Part shown: piece by piece, positions 15,578 through 22,742 of the stretch | Layout of the letters: every line of letters begins with the position of its first letter | Position numbering within the stretch: position 1 is the stretch's first letter | NCBI GenBank assembly: GCA_015485235.1 | Contig: WFTX01000159.1 | Coordinates: forward strand, 1 to 25,069 | Length of the DNA stretch: 25,069 nucleotides | Direction of reading: 5' to 3' | DNA from: Nitrospirota bacterium | GTDB lineage: Bacteria; Nitrospirota; Thermodesulfovibrionia; Thermodesulfovibrionales; JdFR-85 | Position numbers and translations under genes: made by a program | The notes under the pieces: generated by a model | Database searches by the model: none | Seen by the model: the letters and a program-made list of their open reading frames with translations, nothing else | Told to the model about the DNA's origin: nothing

Positions 15578-16249
15578 ATGATCGTCCCTGAAAACATGAA
15601 AGATCAGAACGTTATCGCCTTCTTTACGGAAAAGCAGGAGGGTGTGGATCAGAAAGTCATATCCAGGCTCTCGGGTGTTCCGGCCGAGGATATATTCTTT
15701 CCTGTCCAGAGGCACACTGACAGTATTGTCCATGTTCCCGGAGCCACTCAGGAGACTGTTGCGGACTCAGTGGTAACAACCGAAAGGGGCGTTCTCTTAG
15801 GAGTAAAGGTGGCTGATTGTGTCCCCATCCTGCTATACGACCCTGCAAGCATGGTGGTTGCAGCAACCCATGCAGGCTGGAGGGGAACGGCCGGAGGTAT
15901 ACTCGGGAAGACCATAAAAGTGCTTAAGGAAAGATACAACTCCCTCCCCGATGATATAATAGTCTCAATGGGACCCTCCATAAGGTGGTGCTGTTACAGG
16001 GTCAGTGCCGAGGTATTTGAGGCGGTCAGGAGTGCAACAGGCGAGGGAGAGTATCATATCCTGAGGGATGGCGGGATCTGTCTTGACCTCCCTTCAGCCA
16101 ACAGGGTCCAGGCCCTCCGGGAAGGAGTGCCTGAGGAAAATATCTGGATATCAGAGGACTGCACATTCTGTTATCCCGACCGTTTCAACTCCTACAGATA
16201 TGACGGCTCGGGGGAAAGACAGGGAGGATTCATAGGTCTGAAACCCTGA
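15578..16249 (+). CDS. pgeF: PgeF/YfiH-type multicopper-oxidase-like (laccase-domain) protein
   Basis: A 223-residue cytosolic protein of the YfiH/DUF152 family, known as peptidoglycan editing factor PgeF; family members also show purine nucleoside phosphorylase activity. Zinc-site residues are in place: H46 in QRHTD, C81 in ADCVPIL, H98 in ATHAGWRGT and the CC pair at 138-139 after GPSI. The C-terminal pattern CTFCYPDRFNSYR is also typical. The usual QVHG is altered to QRHTD but keeps the histidine. The start at 15578 lies next to a promoter -10 with no ribosome site. It is divergent from the TusA-like gene, and its mRNA may continue into the downstream plus-strand genes. Confidence 0.9.
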   Translation: MIVPENMKDQNVIAFFTEKQEGVDQKVISRLSGVPAEDIFFPVQRHTDSIVHVPGATQETVADSVVTTERGVLLGVKVADCVPILLYDPASMVVAATHAGWRGTAGGILGKTIKVLKERYNSLPDDIIVSMGPSIRWCCYRVSAEVFEAVRSATGEGEYHILRDGGICLDLPSANRVQALREGVPEENIWISEDCTFCYPDRFNSYRYDGSGERQGGFIGLKP

Positions 16250-16273
16250 TAATAAAGAGAGGTCGGGTTAAGC

Positions 16274-16380
16274 TTAAGGTTGAGACTGAGGTCAAGGTTA
16301 AGGTTGAGGCCGGGCAACCTAATAACCTGATAACTTACTAACCCAATGACGAGTGATATAATGACCAATGACTTAATGAC
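16274..16380 (+). repeat. low-complexity spacer with short direct repeats
   Basis: The 158-base gap between pgeF and the CBS gene holds two copies of TTAAGGTTGAG (16274-16284 and 16298-16308) and four copies of AATGAC (16345-16350, 16360-16365, 16367-16372, 16375-16380), with AACCTAATAACC-like words between them. Related words recur in the tsaE-nadK gap, where CCTAATAACCAAT is at about 17340 and AATGAC at 17447. Confidence 0.55.
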
Positions 16381-16407
16381 AGCTGCATGATTTAGTAAGG
16401 AGGAATA

Positions 16408-16875
16408 ATGTCTGAAGAAAGAGTTGTAAGAGCAAAGGATATAATGCAGAAAGAGGTCGTAACGGTGAGACCGGAAACCTCTGTAGAGGATGCAGGCAGG
16501 CTGTTCATCGAGAAGGATATATCAGGCGCACCGGTGCTGGACGATGGCGGAAACCTGGTCGGTATAGTCACGGAAAATGATCTCATACGCAAGGAAAAGA
16601 GGTTTCACATACCCACCATCATCAGGATATTCGATGCCTTCATCCCCCTCGAATCCGATGCAAGGGTGGAACAGGAGATACGGAAGATGGCTGCCACAAC
16701 TGTCGGTGAGATCTGCACGACAAAGGTGATCACCATAAGCGAAGATACAGACCTGTATGAGATCGCCACCATCATGGCCGAAAAAAACGTACACTTACTG
16801 CCTGTGATGAAAGAAGGGGAAATCGTGGGCATAGTGGGTAAGAAGGACCTGATCAGGGCACTCTCGGGAGTCTGA
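16408..16875 (+). CDS. two-CBS-domain protein
   Basis: A 155-residue protein consisting of one Bateman module. The first CBS repeat covers about residues 8-60 (DIMQKEVVTVRPETSVEDA, then LVGIVTENDLIRK). The second covers about 95-153 (VGEICTTKVITISEDTDL, then IVGIVGKKDLIRA). Such stand-alone pairs bind adenine nucleotides and adjust partner enzymes. AAGGAGG five bases before the ATG fixes the start. The stop codon overlaps the tsaE start by one base, so the two are co-translated; whether they interact is unknown. Confidence 0.92.
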   Translation: MSEERVVRAKDIMQKEVVTVRPETSVEDAGRLFIEKDISGAPVLDDGGNLVGIVTENDLIRKEKRFHIPTIIRIFDAFIPLESDARVEQEIRKMAATTVGEICTTKVITISEDTDLYEIATIMAEKNVHLLPVMKEGEIVGIVGKKDLIRALSGV

Positions 16876-17339
16876 TGCATCAGGCACGGTTCGTCACTTT
16901 TAGTGAAGAAGGCACCAGAGAAGTGGGGAGACAGATTGGAGAACTCCTCGTCCCGGGCTCAGTAGTCTGTCTCTTCGGTGAACTCGGGACAGGAAAAACT
17001 GTATTCGTTAAGGGACTTGCCTCAGCCCTGGGAATAGAAGAAGATGAAGTAACAAGTGCAAGTTTCGTGATCGTGGCAGAACATCACGGCAGGATCCCCC
17101 TCTATCATATAGATCTGTACAGGATAGGCTCCCGGGAGGGACTCAGCACCACCGGGATAGAGGAATATCTCCCTTCAGACGGGATAACCGTGATAGAATG
17201 GGCAGAGAGGCTTGGAGATACTGCTGAATGTATGATTATGGTGTATCTGAAAGAGATTGATTATAATAAGAGGGAGATCACTGTTTCGGGAGATGAGGAT
17301 CTTCTGAAGGGATTGAAGAAAGGCAGAGCAACCCAGTAG
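16875..17339 (+). CDS. tsaE: tRNA N6-adenosine threonylcarbamoyltransferase complex ATPase TsaE
   Basis: The ATPase of the TsaB/TsaD/TsaE complex that makes the t6A37 tRNA modification. The protein has 154 residues, the normal size. The Walker A motif GELGTGKT is at 35-42; the family motifs HIDLYR, GIEEYL and VIEWAERL follow. The usual SPTF segment reads SASF here, a mild departure. The ATG overlaps the previous stop (TGATG), and GGGAGT upstream can serve as its ribosome site. No tsaB or tsaD in the window. Confidence 0.93.
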   Translation: MHQARFVTFSEEGTREVGRQIGELLVPGSVVCLFGELGTGKTVFVKGLASALGIEEDEVTSASFVIVAEHHGRIPLYHIDLYRIGSREGLSTTGIEEYLPSDGITVIEWAERLGDTAECMIMVYLKEIDYNKREITVSGDEDLLKGLKKGRATQ

Positions 17340-17373
17340 CCTAATAACCAATACACCAATATACTACCCAAAT

Positions 17374-17427
17374 TGAGCGATTCTTTCAGGAATGGCATCT
17401 AAGGAGGCAGAGGGGTAAAATCGCTCA
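17374..17427 (+). other. stem-loop with a 9-base-pair perfect stem
   Basis: TGAGCGATT (17374-17382) pairs perfectly with AATCGCTCA (17419-17427). The 36-base loop contains AAGGAGG, a good ribosome-binding sequence with no start codon after it. It lies between tsaE and nadK and has no U-tract, so it is not an ordinary terminator. Confidence 0.4.
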
Positions 17428-17465
17428 GCTTAGGTACTGATATACCAATGACAAGTAACCAACGA

Positions 17466-18317
17466 ATGAAAAGAATCGGGATCATTGCAAAGACAGGGCG
17501 GCCTGAGTCTGCCAATCTGATCAGGAGCCTCATTCCCTGGCTGGAGGACAGGGGTCATGAGGTCATACTTGAAGGGACTATCGCCTCGGAGACAGGACTC
17601 CCCGGAAAGAGCAGGGAAGAGATACCCGGGCTCATAGATGTACTTATAGTGCTTGGCGGAGACGGCACAATGCTGAGTGCGGCAAGGCTCGTTGCAGAGA
17701 AGGGCATTCCCCTGATCGGGATTAACCTCGGAGGTCTCGGGTTCATAACAGAGGTAAACCCTGCGGGGATATACGAAACCCTTGATGATCTCCTTGAGGA
17801 CCGTTGTATAACCGAGGAACGGATGATGATTGATGTACAGGTTGAAAGGGAAGAGCGCATTCTGACCAGACATACCGTGCTGAACGACGTGGTAATAACC
17901 AAAGGTGCCCTTGCAAGGATTATAGATCTGGAGACACAGATAGACAGAACCTATGTGACTACCTATAAGGCGGACGGCCTTATAATCGCCACTCCAACCG
18001 GTTCGACAGCATATAACCTTTCTGCAGGCGGCCCTATCCTTCATCCATCGATGAATTCCTTTGTGATAACACCCATCTGCCCCCATACCCTCACGAACAG
18101 GCCGATTGTGATCTCCTGTGATTCCGCGATAGAGATAAGCCTTATATCCGATAGTGAGGATGTCTTCCTCACCCTTGACGGCCAGGTAGGCCTTTCCATA
18201 AGAAAACACGACAGGATCCTGATCAGACGGTCTCCTCACAAGACCAGGCTTCTCATCCCCTGCGAGAGAGACTATTTCCAGATACTCCGGGAGAAACTCC
18301 AGTGGGGTAAGCGTTGA
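17466..18317 (+). CDS. nadK: NAD kinase
   Basis: Phosphorylates NAD to NADP. Diagnostic motifs are present: LGGDGTMLSAAR (the GGDGT catalytic loop), INLGGLGFIT, TPTGSTAYNLSAGGP and the late strand VFLTLDGQVG. I place the start at the ATG at 17466 (protein opens MKRIGIIAKTGRPE, as in homologues), giving 283 residues. An in-frame ATG at 17448 would add six residues. Neither has a visible Shine-Dalgarno sequence. TGATATACC just upstream (17439-17446 region) may be an extended -10 box giving a very short leader. The stop overlaps the downstream glycosylase start. Confidence 0.95.
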   Translation: MKRIGIIAKTGRPESANLIRSLIPWLEDRGHEVILEGTIASETGLPGKSREEIPGLIDVLIVLGGDGTMLSAARLVAEKGIPLIGINLGGLGFITEVNPAGIYETLDDLLEDRCITEERMMIDVQVEREERILTRHTVLNDVVITKGALARIIDLETQIDRTYVTTYKADGLIIATPTGSTAYNLSAGGPILHPSMNSFVITPICPHTLTNRPIVISCDSAIEISLISDSEDVFLTLDGQVGLSIRKHDRILIRRSPHKTRLLIPCERDYFQILREKLQWGKR

Positions 18318-19012
18318 AGGATATCAAGATAAACGAGATTATTGACTATCTCAGATACATGGATGCACTGGGCTTCAGTGATCTTCCCCTTCCAGTGCCT
18401 GAAACCCTTTGTAACGATGAGTTCTGTCTGATCAGGGAGGTGGCACTGAAGCATCTGATTGAAGAAATCGGGGACTGCAAGAGGTGCAGACTCGCCAAGG
18501 AAAGAACCACCATCGTCTTCGGTGAGGGTAATGCTGACGCATCGCTCATGTTTATCGGAGAGGCGCCTGGCGCAGACGAAGACAAGCAGGGAAGGCCCTT
18601 TGTCGGCAAGGCAGGCCAGCTCCTAACCAACCTGATTGTGAAGATGGGGCTCAGGAGGGAGGATGTATATATCGCCAATACCGTAAAGTGCAGACCCCCT
18701 GAAAACAGGAAACCCAGCCCTGATGAAATAACCGCATGCAATCCCTTTCTCAGAAAGCAGATCGAGATCATCAAACCCAGGGTAATAATGACGCTGGGAG
18801 ATGTAGCCACACGGACCCTCCTTGGCGAAGTGGGAAGTATTACAAGAGTAAGGGGAAAGGTTTTCGAGCTGGATGACATCGCCGTTGTCCCCACATTTCA
18901 TCCTTCATACCTTCTCAGAAACGCAAGTAAGAAGTGGGATACCTGGAGAGATGCACAGCTGGTTCTGAAGATACTGGAAGACGAAAAAAAGAAACACAGG
19001 GACAGCAACTAA
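18314..19012 (+). CDS. type-4 (iron-sulfur) uracil-DNA glycosylase
   Basis: Removes uracil from DNA in base-excision repair. Family marks: the GEAPGADED motif (82-90), which contains the active site, and the TFHPSYLLR motif (194-202). The four iron-sulfur ligands are C55 and C58 (DCKRCRL), C126 (KCRPPENRKP) and C142. The length of 232 residues includes about 45 residues before the first cysteine motif. The start is TTG at 18314, overlapping the nadK stop by four bases, with GTGGGGT as a modest ribosome site. It is the last gene before a bidirectional terminator. Confidence 0.93.
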   Translation: MKDIKINEIIDYLRYMDALGFSDLPLPVPETLCNDEFCLIREVALKHLIEEIGDCKRCRLAKERTTIVFGEGNADASLMFIGEAPGADEDKQGRPFVGKAGQLLTNLIVKMGLRREDVYIANTVKCRPPENRKPSPDEITACNPFLRKQIEIIKPRVIMTLGDVATRTLLGEVGSITRVRGKVFELDDIAVVPTFHPSYLLRNASKKWDTWRDAQLVLKILEDEKKKHRDSN

Positions 19013-19051
19013 GGGATAGCTGTAACCTCTGGAAAAAACAAAGAATAGGTT

Positions 19052-19092
19052 CGGGCGGCTCCGTCTGGGAAGGAGCCGCCCGGATGGTTTTT
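19052..19092. terminator. GC-rich bidirectional intrinsic terminator
   Basis: An 11-base-pair perfect stem CGGGCGGCTCC (19052-19062) with GGAGCCGCCCG (19072-19082) and a 9-base loop is followed on the plus strand by GATGG and five T. It ends the glycosylase mRNA. It also follows the stop of the minus-strand cold-shock gene by 8 bases, with a more distant T-run on that strand. Confidence 0.75.
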
Positions 19093-19291
19093 AGAGCTTT
19101 ACGACATTTATAGCTTTTGGGCCTTTATCGCCCTGCTCAATGTCAAAGCTGACTGACTGACCTTCAGTGAGGGTCCTGAATCCATTATCCTGGATAGATG
19201 AATAATGAACAAAGACATCACTGCCGTCTTCACAGGTAATGAAACCATAACCCTTGGTCTCATTGAACCACTTTACCGTTCCTTCTGACAT
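19091..19291 (-). CDS. cold-shock protein (CspA family)
   Basis: A 66-residue single cold-shock domain that binds single-stranded RNA and DNA. RNP1 (KGYGFI) and RNP2 (VFVHY) motifs are intact, the opening is EGTVKWFNETKG and the end is PKAINVVKL, all typical. Two adjacent ATGs exist. The one at 19291 lies nine bases from AGGAGG and gives the usual MSEG start; the one at 19294 would add a single methionine. The gene stands alone, with a promoter and a terminator-like hairpin in its leader (separate entries). Confidence 0.95.
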   Translation of the reverse strand: MSEGTVKWFNETKGYGFITCEDGSDVFVHYSSIQDNGFRTLTEGQSVSFDIEQGDKGPKAINVVKL

Positions 19292-19342
19292 CATCCGCTT
19301 CCTCCTTTCTTTAATGATACCAAGCTTCAAGAAAGGTGTACA

Positions 19343-19387
19343 CTCACAAAAAAAATGCCACAGTCAAAAGTTCCTGTGGCTTGTGAG
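19343..19387 (-). terminator. terminator-like hairpin inside the cold-shock gene leader
   Basis: Read on the minus strand, GCCACAG (19374-19380) pairs with CTGTGGC (19357-19363) across a 10-base loop and is followed by A and a run of eight T (19348-19355), the form of an intrinsic terminator. An outer pair CTCACAA/TTGTGAG extends it. It lies between the likely promoter and the ribosome site of the cold-shock gene, so it could work as an attenuator. Confidence 0.55.
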
Positions 19388-19415
19388 CATACAAAAACTT
19401 CTGAAACTTGATTTT

Positions 19416-19445
19416 AGGTTAGCAGACCCGCAGAGGGTTTGTCAA
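19416..19445 (-). promoter_or_regulatory. probable promoter of the cold-shock gene
   Basis: On the minus strand a perfect TTGACA (19440-19445) is followed after 18 bases by TAACCT (19416-19421), with TG one base upstream of it (extended -10). It predicts a leader of about 115 bases, in keeping with the long leaders of cold-shock mRNAs. Confidence 0.45.
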
Positions 19446-19543
19446 CCCAACGGGCAAGATTAATTCTCCTCCGAGGGATTTACCAATCCCACCACCTTGG
19501 GTTAAAATAAAGTATAACAAGTCCATTACGGAGGTGTACGATT

Positions 19544-20392
19544 ATGAATACATTCAGGACATTTATTCTGCTTACAGTCCTCACCCTCTTCTTCCTCTGG
19601 GTGGGGGCGGCACTTGGCGGAAGGACAGGTATGACCTTTGCCCTGGTATTTGCCTTCCTGATGAATTTCTTTGCCTACTGGTTCAGTGACAAGGTGGTTC
19701 TCAAAATGTACCGGGCAAAGGAAGTTACCGAGGCAGAGGCTCCGGAACTATTCAGCATTGTAAGACAGCTTGCCCAGAAGGCACAGATGCCGATGCCAAG
19801 GGTGTATATAATCAATGCTGACCAGCCCAATGCATTTGCAACAGGACGGAACCCATCCCATGCTGCCGTAGCGGTAACCACCGGAATAATGCGGATACTC
19901 AGCCCAGAGGAACTATCCGGTGTGATCGGTCATGAACTTGCTCACATAAAGCACAGGGACATACTGATCGGGACAATTGCAGCAACCATTGCCGGTGCAA
20001 TCAGTTATCTTGCCCATATGGCCCAGTGGGCACTTATATTCGGTGGGTTCAGGGGTGACGATGACGAAGGCGGAAATCCCTTTGCCGCCCTGATCGTGAT
20101 GATCATTGCCCCCATTGCAGCCATGATAGTCCAGATGGCCATATCCCGCTCCAGGGAGTATGCAGCTGATGAGGGAGGGGCCAGGATCGCCGGGAACCCG
20201 CGATACCTTGCAAGCGCCCTCAGAAAGCTCCAGTGGGCCTCCGAAAGGGTTCCGCTCCAGGCAAATCCTGCCACATCCCATCTCTTTATCGTGAATCCCC
20301 TCTCGGGTAAGAGCATGATGAAGCTCTTCAGCACCCATCCACCGCTTGAGGAGAGAATCGCCAGGCTTGAAGCAATGAGCGTCTCCCCTTGA
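19544..20392 (+). CDS. htpX: membrane zinc metalloprotease HtpX
   Basis: An M48-family membrane protease that degrades misfolded membrane proteins. It has 282 residues, standard for HtpX. Two N-terminal membrane helices (about 5-23 and 30-47) are followed by the zinc motif HELAH (130-134). Two more hydrophobic segments (about 140-165 and 180-200) precede the third zinc ligand E205 in SREYAADE. The C-terminal STHPPLEERIARL motif is also typical. GGAGGTG ahead of the ATG confirms the start. The gene is divergent from the cold-shock gene; both are stress-related and share a 250-base intergenic region. Confidence 0.95.
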   Translation: MNTFRTFILLTVLTLFFLWVGAALGGRTGMTFALVFAFLMNFFAYWFSDKVVLKMYRAKEVTEAEAPELFSIVRQLAQKAQMPMPRVYIINADQPNAFATGRNPSHAAVAVTTGIMRILSPEELSGVIGHELAHIKHRDILIGTIAATIAGAISYLAHMAQWALIFGGFRGDDDEGGNPFAALIVMIIAPIAAMIVQMAISRSREYAADEGGARIAGNPRYLASALRKLQWASERVPLQANPATSHLFIVNPLSGKSMMKLFSTHPPLEERIARLEAMSVSP

Positions 20393-20434
20393 CTGATCCG
20401 GCACCTTTGATTCAAAATAGCAAAGTCTTGGCCG

Positions 20435-20467
20435 CCAGGGTAGAAGGGCCTGACTCCTCTGCCCTGG
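20435..20467 (+). other. long hairpin between htpX and the epimerase gene
   Basis: CCAGGGTAGAAGGG (20435-20448) pairs with CTCCTCTGCCCTGG (20454-20467) with one mismatch and two G-U pairs, around a five-base loop. No T-run follows on either strand, so it may be a rho-assisted end or an mRNA-stabilising structure. Confidence 0.4.
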
Positions 20468-20519
20468 TCTGAACAACCGGATTCCAGCCTTGCCGGCACG
20501 TACATGCCAGACCCATAAG

Positions 20520-21506
20520 ATGAAGATACTTGTAACCGGTGCAACGGGCTTTATCGGGAGCCATCTTACCGAATCCCTGATCAAGAGAGGATATTCGGTA
20601 AGATGCCTCCTGAGAAAGACATCCAATCGAAGATGGATAGAACCATGTATTGTACTTGGAGATAAAAACGGTTCACCTGTTGAAACTGTATACGGTGACT
20701 GTCTGGACCGGTCAAGTCTTGAGAAGGCTCTGGACGGAGTGGATGCCGTAATTCACGTCGCAGGGCTCACGAAGGCTGTAAGGGAGAAGGATTTCTACTC
20801 CGTGAATGTGAAAGGAACGGAAACCCTTCTTGAGTCCATAAAAGATGCCGCCTCGGGACTAAAAAGGTTTGTCTTCATAAGCAGCCTTGCCGCTGCAGGC
20901 CCCAGCCCTGACGGAAAACCCCGCGTTGAAGAGGACGAACCAAGTCCTGTCTCCTTCTACGGCAAGAGCAAGTTAGAGGCAGAAAGGCTTGTTATCAACT
21001 CAGATTCCATACCTTATACCATTGTCAGGCCGCCTGCCGTATATGGTCCCAGGGACAGGGATTTCTATGTATTCTTCAAACTGGTAAACAGAGGGATATT
21101 CCCCTACTGGGGGAGATCCCTCTATTCAATGGTTTATATTGACGACCTCGTTAATGGTATAATACTCACTATTGAGAAAAAGGTTGCTGAAGGCAGGATA
21201 TATTTCATCTCCAACAGAGAGAACTACACAAACGAAGAGATAGCATTCACAATAGCCGGGATACTTGGCAAGAAATTACGGAAGGTACGCCTTCCCAGAT
21301 CGATCATGCCATTCCTTGCAAGTATAGGCGAGAAGATCAAGAGCAAAGGAATTATCAACAGGGACAAGATTCGTGAACTGGGACATGCCTGCTGGATCTG
21401 TAATCCGGCCAGGGCTGAAAGGGAACTGGGATTTAAATCAACAGTAAGTCTGGAGGATGGGTTGAGATGGACAGCAGACTGGTACAGGATAAACAGGTGG
21501 ATATGA
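20520..21506 (+). CDS. extended SDR NAD-dependent epimerase/dehydratase-family protein, CerR-like candidate
   Basis: An extended short-chain dehydrogenase of 328 residues. The nucleotide loop GATGFIG is at 7-13. The catalytic residues are the serine of the SSLAAAG segment (121-127), Y147 and K151 (YGKSK), and the substrate-side motif RPPAVYGPRDRD follows. I start it at 20520 (opens MKILVTGATG); an upstream ATG would add ten residues that are not homologous in style. No clear ribosome site is seen. Its stop overlaps the alpha-oxoamine synthase start (ATGA). Next to a serine palmitoyltransferase-like enzyme, the likely role is reduction of the 3-oxo group of a sphingoid intermediate, as for CerR. 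That role is inference; a sugar or sterol substrate cannot be excluded. Confidence 0.85.
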   Translation: MKILVTGATGFIGSHLTESLIKRGYSVRCLLRKTSNRRWIEPCIVLGDKNGSPVETVYGDCLDRSSLEKALDGVDAVIHVAGLTKAVREKDFYSVNVKGTETLLESIKDAASGLKRFVFISSLAAAGPSPDGKPRVEEDEPSPVSFYGKSKLEAERLVINSDSIPYTIVRPPAVYGPRDRDFYVFFKLVNRGIFPYWGRSLYSMVYIDDLVNGIILTIEKKVAEGRIYFISNRENYTNEEIAFTIAGILGKKLRKVRLPRSIMPFLASIGEKIKSKGIINRDKIRELGHACWICNPARAERELGFKSTVSLEDGLRWTADWYRINRWI

Positions 21507-22690
21507 AAAAGAGGGATCTCTTCGACAAGTGTATTCGCTTTACAAAGGCACGGGAACTCATGGCAGCTGGTATATACCCGTATTTCAGGAAAATAGAGAG
21601 TGCCCAAGACCCGATAGTCTTTATCAACGGCAGAAGACTGGTTATGGTCGGTTCAAACAACTATTTAGGGCTGACCAATGATCCCAGGGTAAAAGAGGCT
21701 GCAATAAAGGCTGTCGAAAAATACGGGACCGGCTGTGCCGGATCAAGGTTCCTGAACGGGACCCTTGACATACATGTGGAACTTGAAGAAAAACTCGCCC
21801 GCTTCATGCGGAAGGAGGCAGCCCTTGTCTTCTCCACAGGCTTTCAGGTAAACCTGGGCGTAATTTCAGCCCTTGCAGGCAAGGACGATACTGTCATCAT
21901 TGACAGGATGAACCATGCAAGCATAATAGACGGCTGCAGGCTCTCTTACAGCGAGATAAGAAAATACAGACATAATGACATGGAAGACCTGGAGCGGGTC
22001 CTTTCAAACGCCTCAGGCCGGGGAAAACTGATAGTTGTCGACGGGGTCTTCAGCATGGAGGGAGATATTGTGGACCTTCCCGGCGTCCTGGAGCTGGCCA
22101 AGAAGTATGGAGCAAGACTCATGATTGACGATGCCCACGGGATTGGTGTCCTTGGAAAGACCGGAAGAGGAACGGCTGAACACTTCGGGGTTGAGGCCGA
22201 AGTTGATATCCTGATGGGGACTTACAGCAAGTCCCTGGCATCAATCGGAGGATTTGTGGCAGGGGATGAAGAGGTCATACATTACATAAAACACTTCGCC
22301 AGATCACTCATCTTCAGTGCAAGCCCTCCTCCGCCCTCCGTTGCAGCAGTCAGTGCCGCCCTGGATATAATCGACTCCGAACCTGAGAGGCTTGAACGGC
22401 TCTGGAAAAACACAAGGCGGATGCTCAGGACCTTCAAGGAGCTTGGATTTGAAGTCGGACCGAGCCAGACCCCCATTATACCAATCCTGGTCGGAGAGAA
22501 CGAAACCGCCTTCACAATGGCGATGCTTTTACAGGAGGAAGGTGTTTTTGCAAACGTGGCGGTCAGTCCGGCAGTACCTGATGGAAAGGCCCTGATACGG
22601 ACCAGCTACATGGCCACCCATACCGACGAACATCTCGATATTGTTACAGAGGCATTCAGGAAAGTCGGAAAGAAGATGGGACTTATATAG
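21503..22690 (+). CDS. alpha-oxoamine synthase, probable serine palmitoyltransferase type
   Basis: A pyridoxal-phosphate enzyme of 395 residues that condenses an amino acid with an acyl thioester. Motifs: GSNNYLGL (50-57), GTGCAGSR (76-82), the cofactor-stacking H138 in RMNHAS, DDAHGIG (209-215) and the Schiff-base lysine K243 in TYSKSLASIGG. The start at 21503 uses AGGTGG and overlaps the epimerase stop by four bases. The family includes BioF, Kbl, HemA and serine palmitoyltransferase. No biotin (bioA/B/D) or threonine dehydrogenase gene is nearby, whereas the flanking epimerase and GNAT-like genes match the bacterial ceramide set. I favour serine palmitoyltransferase, but substrate cannot be read from sequence alone. 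Confidence 0.88.
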   Translation: MKKRDLFDKCIRFTKARELMAAGIYPYFRKIESAQDPIVFINGRRLVMVGSNNYLGLTNDPRVKEAAIKAVEKYGTGCAGSRFLNGTLDIHVELEEKLARFMRKEAALVFSTGFQVNLGVISALAGKDDTVIIDRMNHASIIDGCRLSYSEIRKYRHNDMEDLERVLSNASGRGKLIVVDGVFSMEGDIVDLPGVLELAKKYGARLMIDDAHGIGVLGKTGRGTAEHFGVEAEVDILMGTYSKSLASIGGFVAGDEEVIHYIKHFARSLIFSASPPPPSVAAVSAALDIIDSEPERLERLWKNTRRMLRTFKELGFEVGPSQTPIIPILVGENETAFTMAMLLQEEGVFANVAVSPAVPDGKALIRTSYMATHTDEHLDIVTEAFRKVGKKMGLI

Positions 22691-22742
22691 GTTTGAGGTC
22701 AAGGCTGAAATCAGGAAAGAGCGGAAACAGGTTATCAGGAGA

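Noticed and set aside
16274..16380. A CRISPR array or attachment site in the repeat-rich spacer
   Set aside because: Repeats are 6-11 bases, unevenly spaced and without unique spacers; no cas, integrase or tRNA genes nearby.
17430..18239. A long minus-strand frame opposite nadK
   Set aside because: Shadow of nadK, whose motifs are unmistakable; the product has no coherent domain.
20435..20467. An intrinsic terminator for htpX
   Set aside because: The hairpin is strong but lacks a T-run on both strands, so it was listed only as a stem-loop.
21503..22690. BioF (biotin synthesis) or Kbl (threonine breakdown)
   Set aside because: Not excluded by sequence, but no biotin or threonine dehydrogenase gene is near and the neighbours fit ceramide synthesis better.
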